A DNA stretch of 33,787 nucleotides from Candidatus Iainarchaeum sp. (GTDB taxonomy: Archaea; Iainarchaeota; Iainarchaeia; Iainarchaeales; DTGL01): assembly GCA_026396995.1 (NCBI GenBank), contig JAPLVS010000075.1, positions 1 through 33,787 of the forward strand, read 5' to 3'. Of the stretch, positions 29,413 to 33,787 are shown piece after piece (the first letter of the stretch is position 1; every line of letters begins with the position of its first letter). Position numbers and translations under genes: made by a program. The notes beneath the pieces were generated by a model. That model did no database searches, was not told the DNA's origin, and saw nothing but the letters and a program-made list of their open reading frames with translations.

Positions 29413-30648
29413 ATGGCTGAATGGACCGCAGAAGAACTTGCTTTTTTGAAAAAAAATTACGAAATAATGCCCAAGAAAGATTTGGTTGAACAACTACACC
29501 GCCATCCGCTTGGCTGCATATACCGAAAAGCCCAGCAATTAGGTTTGAAAAAAAGTCTGCACAGGTGGAGCCAAGACGAAGAAAATTATCTTGTGAAAAA
29601 CTATGCAATTGCATCAAAAGTTGCATTGCTTGCCAACCTAAAACACTATTCTTGGACAGCCATAGTATGCAAAGCATGTTCATTGGGGCTCAACAGAATG
29701 AATTTGTGGACGCCAAGCGAACTGCAAATACTCAAAGAAGTTTACCCCAATTCATCCAAAGAAGAAATAATGAAAGCGCTCCCCGGTAGGGCATGGTGGT
29801 GCATTGGGCCGAAAGCACTGGAATTGAAACTGAAAAGAAAAAACCCTAACTGGTTTCGGCGAATCAAACTAAAAGATGGCTATCAAAACCTGACAACTGA
29901 ATTGGCACAGTTTTTGGGCAACTTGAGCGGAGACGGCCATGTAGGGCGTAACATAATAGAGTATGCGTGCATTTTCCCAGATTCAAGTCAGCACTTTATT
30001 GACATTGTGGAAAAACAATTTGGATTAAAAGGCAGGCGTTATGATGGACACATAATTGTTTTCTCCCGTGAATTGGTGGATTTCTGCAACAAACTATGGC
30101 ATGGAAAAGCAGGCCATAGGGTTGTAAGAGTTCCAGAAATAATCAAAAACACAGGCAAGGAATACAAGGCAGAATTTATCAAATACCTGTTTGGCGATGA
30201 CGGAACTTGCTTTTTGGACAAGTGGACCATTAAAGTTGAATTAAGTTCCACTTCAACAACCCTTCTCCGAGACGTGCAGAAAATGCTAATCGAGGATTTT
30301 GGAATTGAATCAAAAATAAACAAAGGCGGCAAGAGAACCAAGGAATCCCATGCGCAAGCATACCATCTTTTTGTCAGAAAAATATATTCGGTAAAAAAAT
30401 TTTGTGAACAAATCGGGTTCTCCCCTTTTGCGCGTTGTGAAGGCGGCAGAAACAAAGGCAAATTCAAACAACAGGTTTTGCAAGAGGCTGTCAATAAAAA
30501 ATTTAACCGAAAGTGTATTGACTGCGGAGCCGACATTTCCAATTGCAGAAGCAAGTCGGTTAGATGTGAAAAATGCAGAAAAAAAATCGACAGCCGGAAC
30601 TACAAGGCGAGACTTAAAGCAAGGAAAATAGCCCAAGGAAAAGACTAA
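29413..30648 (+). CDS. LAGLIDADG homing endonuclease with Myb/SANT-like N-terminal repeats and C-terminal zinc-finger-like motif
   Basis: LAQFLGNLSGDGHV and FIKYLFGDDGTCFL as paired LAGLIDADG motifs; W(T/S)xxE...L..NY repeats at the N-terminus; CIDCGADISNCRSKSVRCEKC at the C-terminus. Confidence 0.85.
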   Translation: MAEWTAEELAFLKKNYEIMPKKDLVEQLHRHPLGCIYRKAQQLGLKKSLHRWSQDEENYLVKNYAIASKVALLANLKHYSWTAIVCKACSLGLNRMNLWTPSELQILKEVYPNSSKEEIMKALPGRAWWCIGPKALELKLKRKNPNWFRRIKLKDGYQNLTTELAQFLGNLSGDGHVGRNIIEYACIFPDSSQHFIDIVEKQFGLKGRRYDGHIIVFSRELVDFCNKLWHGKAGHRVVRVPEIIKNTGKEYKAEFIKYLFGDDGTCFLDKWTIKVELSSTSTTLLRDVQKMLIEDFGIESKINKGGKRTKESHAQAYHLFVRKIYSVKKFCEQIGFSPFARCEGGRNKGKFKQQVLQEAVNKKFNRKCIDCGADISNCRSKSVRCEKCRKKIDSRNYKARLKARKIAQGKD

Positions 30649-30682
30649 CCCGCCTCCTTTTTTCCCTTTGGCCTAATCTGTA

Positions 30683-30719
30683 ACCCCCTTCGCCACTGGC
30701 GAACATTGGGGTGCTTTTT
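30683..30719 (+). terminator. Hairpin with T-tract after the homing endonuclease gene
   Basis: CCCC-TTCGCC-ACT-GGCGAA-CATT-GGGG then TTTTT. Confidence 0.5.
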
Positions 30720-30858
30720 CTAACCTTTTTTGATATCTTAGTGGCAGTTTTGTTTGGCAGGGGATGGTGAGTGGAGAACAATGGTTTTTAACCTTTCACC
30801 GGAAGTCTACTCTCTATGGCTTTAAATAGGTTTTATTCTTATTTCTAGATTGATTGAA

Positions 30859-31050
30859 ATGTTGTCCAAGAGAGTGCCTTATCCGAAGGATTTGATGGAT
30901 ATTGTCACAGGGCTTGTTTTTTCCGGGGCAGGAAAAGAAGAGATATTTAACCAGTTAACAAAAGACCAACAACTCAAGGAATATTACTGCATCAAGGATG
31001 AGCAGATACTGAGCGCAATTGAGGATTCATTCTTTATTTTTGACAAGTAA
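30859..31050 (+). CDS. Small hypothetical protein
   Basis: 64-aa ORF from MLSKRVPYPKDLMDIVTG; converges on the DUF2075 gene. Confidence 0.5.
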   Translation: MLSKRVPYPKDLMDIVTGLVFSGAGKEEIFNQLTKDQQLKEYYCIKDEQILSAIEDSFFIFDK

Positions 31051-31053
31051 AGG

Positions 31054-32925
31054 TTAACTCTCAATTCTTGAACGGAAAAAGTTTTCTGTGTCTTTGTCCA
31101 AGAAGTAAACGTAAACGCCTTGCATGCCTCTGCTGAGGAGAACGCGATAGGTTTTTTTCACAAGTTCGGTAAACTGTCCTTTGGCGCGTTTTACTGTTGC
31201 GTCTGCTAAACTTTCTGGGTGGCCGACCCAATCTTTGGTTGTTGGGTTGTAAATTAAGTCTTTTCCGAAAATAACGCCGACATATTCAAATTCAAATCCT
31301 TGTATGGTATAAATGCTTCCTACTTGATTGACTCCATTTGGATCTACCGCCCAGTGCTTGGCTAACGGAATTCCTGGCGCCAGCCTTTTGGCCTCGTTTT
31401 TGGCTTCCCAGGTCATTTGGAAATCTCCGATTACCACGTCTTTTTTTAGTGTTCCGTCTGGGTTTGAATCGCTCCAAGGCCAACAAAATCCAGCTACTAG
31501 TCTGGCTGAATTTGGCTTTTCAGCGTTTTTTTGCTTGATTGCTTCATAGAGCGCATGCGGGCTGTCAAAAATCTTGAATTCCATTTTTTCGTTTTTAGTC
31601 AGTGTTCTGTTGGCGGTGTCTTTAACTCCTAGCGTGTTATCAAGCCAATTTAGGTAGCCGTCTGAACCGCTGCAGCGAAACTGTGTCTTAAGTTCAAAAT
31701 CGAAGAGTTCGGCATTGAATTTTTTGGCAGTTTCTCTTATCAAGTTTGAACTTCCTATTTCGTTTGGGCGTACTCCCTGAAAGTCGTCAATAAAAAATAT
31801 GGAAACTTTGGCGATACGAATCAGTTCTTCTACCTGTGGAACATCAGAGCGGAATTCTTTCTTTGTAAAACGGCTATTGCTGGTTTCCCTTATTCTGTGT
31901 GCTTCATCGCAAATCAAAACATCGAGTTCGTTTTCTTTTACGTTAGAGAAACTATTGAAATATTTGAATAGTTTTGCTGCTCTAGGGCCAACAATCTTGC
32001 GCAATGACCCAGTGAAAGCTGCAGAGCCGGTGGCATGAAAGACGGTTTTTCCCTTTGAAAGCAATTCTGCCAATACGTTTAGCGCAATGACTGATTTTCC
32101 CGTGCCTGGGCCGCCTTGCACAATGATAACAGATTTGTGCTTTAACTGAGAGCACTTTTTGGCTCTGTCTAGGATAGTGTTATTGGCGGTAATCTGTTCA
32201 TCAATCAAGCTGAATGCCTTTTGGCCGGCAATCATGTTGCTGGCGTGTTCCATTAATTTTTTAGATGGTTTGATGTTGCTCGTGGCAAAACGGTTAAGGA
32301 TTTCCATTCCTTGGCCTTTTTCTAGCTTTGACCGCAATAGTTTGCCAAGGTTCTCGAAATCGTCTTTTGTGAAAACTGGGAACTCTTTCAGAAGACTTTC
32401 AAACTTTGGTAAAAACAAAATGGAGTTTGGAGATTTAGGGTAATTATGGCAGTAAACACAGGAAAACAGGTCTTCGCGAGGTTCTTCATTGAAAACTGCA
32501 ATAAAATCCTTTAGTAAATAGTGATAGCCTCCTACTTGTTGTGAAGGGTGCGGAACCATGCGCTTCGCATAGCCGAGGAAAGTGACCACATTGCCTTCAA
32601 TCTCGCAGTCTTCCACTTGGGACCATTGTTTTAATTCTATGACTATCGCATTATCCGAATCTTTATTGTCTTTCCCGAAAAGGATGCAGTCTATCCTTTC
32701 ATTGGTGTAAGGGAGTTCATACTCTAGTATGATGCCGTTTTCAAGCAATTTTTGCCTTTCTAGAAGATTTTTGATAAATTGCAGTGAATTAGTCCAAGAA
32801 CCTAGCTCTGATGGCGAAACTCTGTGTCCATAATAGTCTTCATATGCTTTGGCCAGTTTGTCGGCAATTTGGTTTTGGACGGCATCGTCGATGAATTGCT
32901 GTGTTGTGCCTTCATATAAGCGCAT
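31054..32925 (-). CDS. DUF2075/Schlafen group 3-like helicase with N-terminal PD-(D/E)XK-like nuclease region
   Basis: Walker A GGPGTGKSV; Walker B VLICDEAHR; QFRCSGSDGYLNWLD and TYRVLLSRGMQGVYVYFLD; N-terminal RIDCILFG...AIVIELKQW fits D...ExK. Confidence 0.88.
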   Translation of the reverse strand: MRLYEGTTQQFIDDAVQNQIADKLAKAYEDYYGHRVSPSELGSWTNSLQFIKNLLERQKLLENGIILEYELPYTNERIDCILFGKDNKDSDNAIVIELKQWSQVEDCEIEGNVVTFLGYAKRMVPHPSQQVGGYHYLLKDFIAVFNEEPREDLFSCVYCHNYPKSPNSILFLPKFESLLKEFPVFTKDDFENLGKLLRSKLEKGQGMEILNRFATSNIKPSKKLMEHASNMIAGQKAFSLIDEQITANNTILDRAKKCSQLKHKSVIIVQGGPGTGKSVIALNVLAELLSKGKTVFHATGSAAFTGSLRKIVGPRAAKLFKYFNSFSNVKENELDVLICDEAHRIRETSNSRFTKKEFRSDVPQVEELIRIAKVSIFFIDDFQGVRPNEIGSSNLIRETAKKFNAELFDFELKTQFRCSGSDGYLNWLDNTLGVKDTANRTLTKNEKMEFKIFDSPHALYEAIKQKNAEKPNSARLVAGFCWPWSDSNPDGTLKKDVVIGDFQMTWEAKNEAKRLAPGIPLAKHWAVDPNGVNQVGSIYTIQGFEFEYVGVIFGKDLIYNPTTKDWVGHPESLADATVKRAKGQFTELVKKTYRVLLSRGMQGVYVYFLDKDTENFFRSRIES

Positions 32926-32927
32926 GG

Positions 32928-33278
32928 TTAGAGCTCCGAGTATTTTTTATTAGACCCCTTGGCTTTTTCAATCGGGTATTTTTTGGCATTGTGCTCTAGT
33001 TTTTCCAGAATGGCTTTTTCTGGGTCTATTCCGGTTTCTTCAGCCATATCCAAGCAGTAAAGCATTATGTCTGCCAGCTCGTGCTTTAGGGCTTCAAGCT
33101 TTTTCGGGTCTTTCAGCATTTCTTTGATTTCTTCGTTTGTTTTCCATTGAAACAGTTCTGCCAGTTCGCCGGCTTCAATATTGATAGAAAGAGCCAAATC
33201 CTTTGGATTGTGAAAGCGCTTCCAATCGCGGTCATCCCTGAATTGGATTGCTTTCTTTTGCAATTCTTTTAAGTCCAT
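32928..33278 (-). CDS. MazG-like nucleotide pyrophosphohydrolase
   Basis: SINIEAGELAELFQW (EExxE-like) and ELADIMLYCLDMAEETGID (ExxD-like) metal-binding motifs; likely start MDLKELQKKA; 2-bp gap to the helicase start. Confidence 0.88.
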   Translation of the reverse strand: MDLKELQKKAIQFRDDRDWKRFHNPKDLALSINIEAGELAELFQWKTNEEIKEMLKDPKKLEALKHELADIMLYCLDMAEETGIDPEKAILEKLEHNAKKYPIEKAKGSNKKYSEL

Positions 33279-33363
33279 GAAGGCTATTGATAGTGATAAG
33301 ACTTTTATTAATAGCGCGAATAGGCAGATTGCCAGTTTTGGCACTGATTGCTATTAAATTGAA

Positions 33364-33765
33364 TTATTCGATTTTATCGTGTTTTTTTAAATTGTGTTTC
33401 GCGCAAAGTATTTGAATATTTTCTGTTTTTAGTGAAGTGCCACCTTTTGAAAACGGTAACACATGGTCAAAGTGAAGGTTGGTGGTGCTCCCGCACTTTA
33501 CACATCGCCCTTTGTCTCTTTTCCATACTTCGAGTTTTACGTTGGAAGGGATAAGGCGAGTGTGGTCTAAATGAGTAATCTCCTCTATTTCTGGCTCTTT
33601 TTCATCGATAAGTTCTAATCTAAATTTGAAGACTTTTCTTGCATTGCTTTCTTCTTGCCATGCGTCGATTAGTTTGAATAATCCGTTATATACCCAAATG
33701 CCTGATTTAATTTTTTCATACACGCGAACTAATTCTGGGGTTTCATCGTTTTGTTTATGCTTCAT
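33364..33765 (-). CDS. HNH endonuclease
   Basis: C-terminal KRDKGRCVKCGSTTNLHFDHVLPFSKGGTSLKTENIQILCAKHNLKK, typical HNH with two zinc CxxC/CxxH pairs. Confidence 0.88.
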   Translation of the reverse strand: MKHKQNDETPELVRVYEKIKSGIWVYNGLFKLIDAWQEESNARKVFKFRLELIDEKEPEIEEITHLDHTRLIPSNVKLEVWKRDKGRCVKCGSTTNLHFDHVLPFSKGGTSLKTENIQILCAKHNLKKHDKIE

Positions 33766-33787
33766 AGCTGCATTGAAAAATAAGCCA

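Overview
The window is archaeal chromosome, probably from a DPANN-like lineage: the AlaRS, RNase P RNA and rRNA operon are all archaeal in type. The lineage call is inference. The left part (about 0-22 kb, almost all minus strand) encodes surface or secreted proteins: three paralogous membrane-anchored proteins with long Pro-Thr stalks, an oppositely oriented PT-linker protein with a dockerin-like module, a 1590-aa subtilase, a DUF3160-like lipoprotein and small membrane proteins. It also holds alaS, an RNase P RNA gene, a RHH/PIN (VapBC-like) toxin-antitoxin pair and an HTH regulator with palindromic operator-like sites. The centre (22.8-27.7 kb) is a minus-strand 16S - tRNA-Ala(UGC) - 23S operon with recognisable processing stems, including a 16S bulge-helix-bulge. 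The right part (28.2-33.8 kb) looks AT-richer and accessory: a divergent promoter-like element with a candidate small RNA, a small ORF plus retropepsin-like protease pair, a LAGLIDADG homing endonuclease, and an HNH / MazG-like / PD-(D/E)XK-DUF2075 helicase cassette that is the best candidate for an undescribed defence-type system. No CRISPR array or transposase was seen. All family calls come from motif reading only; no searches were run.
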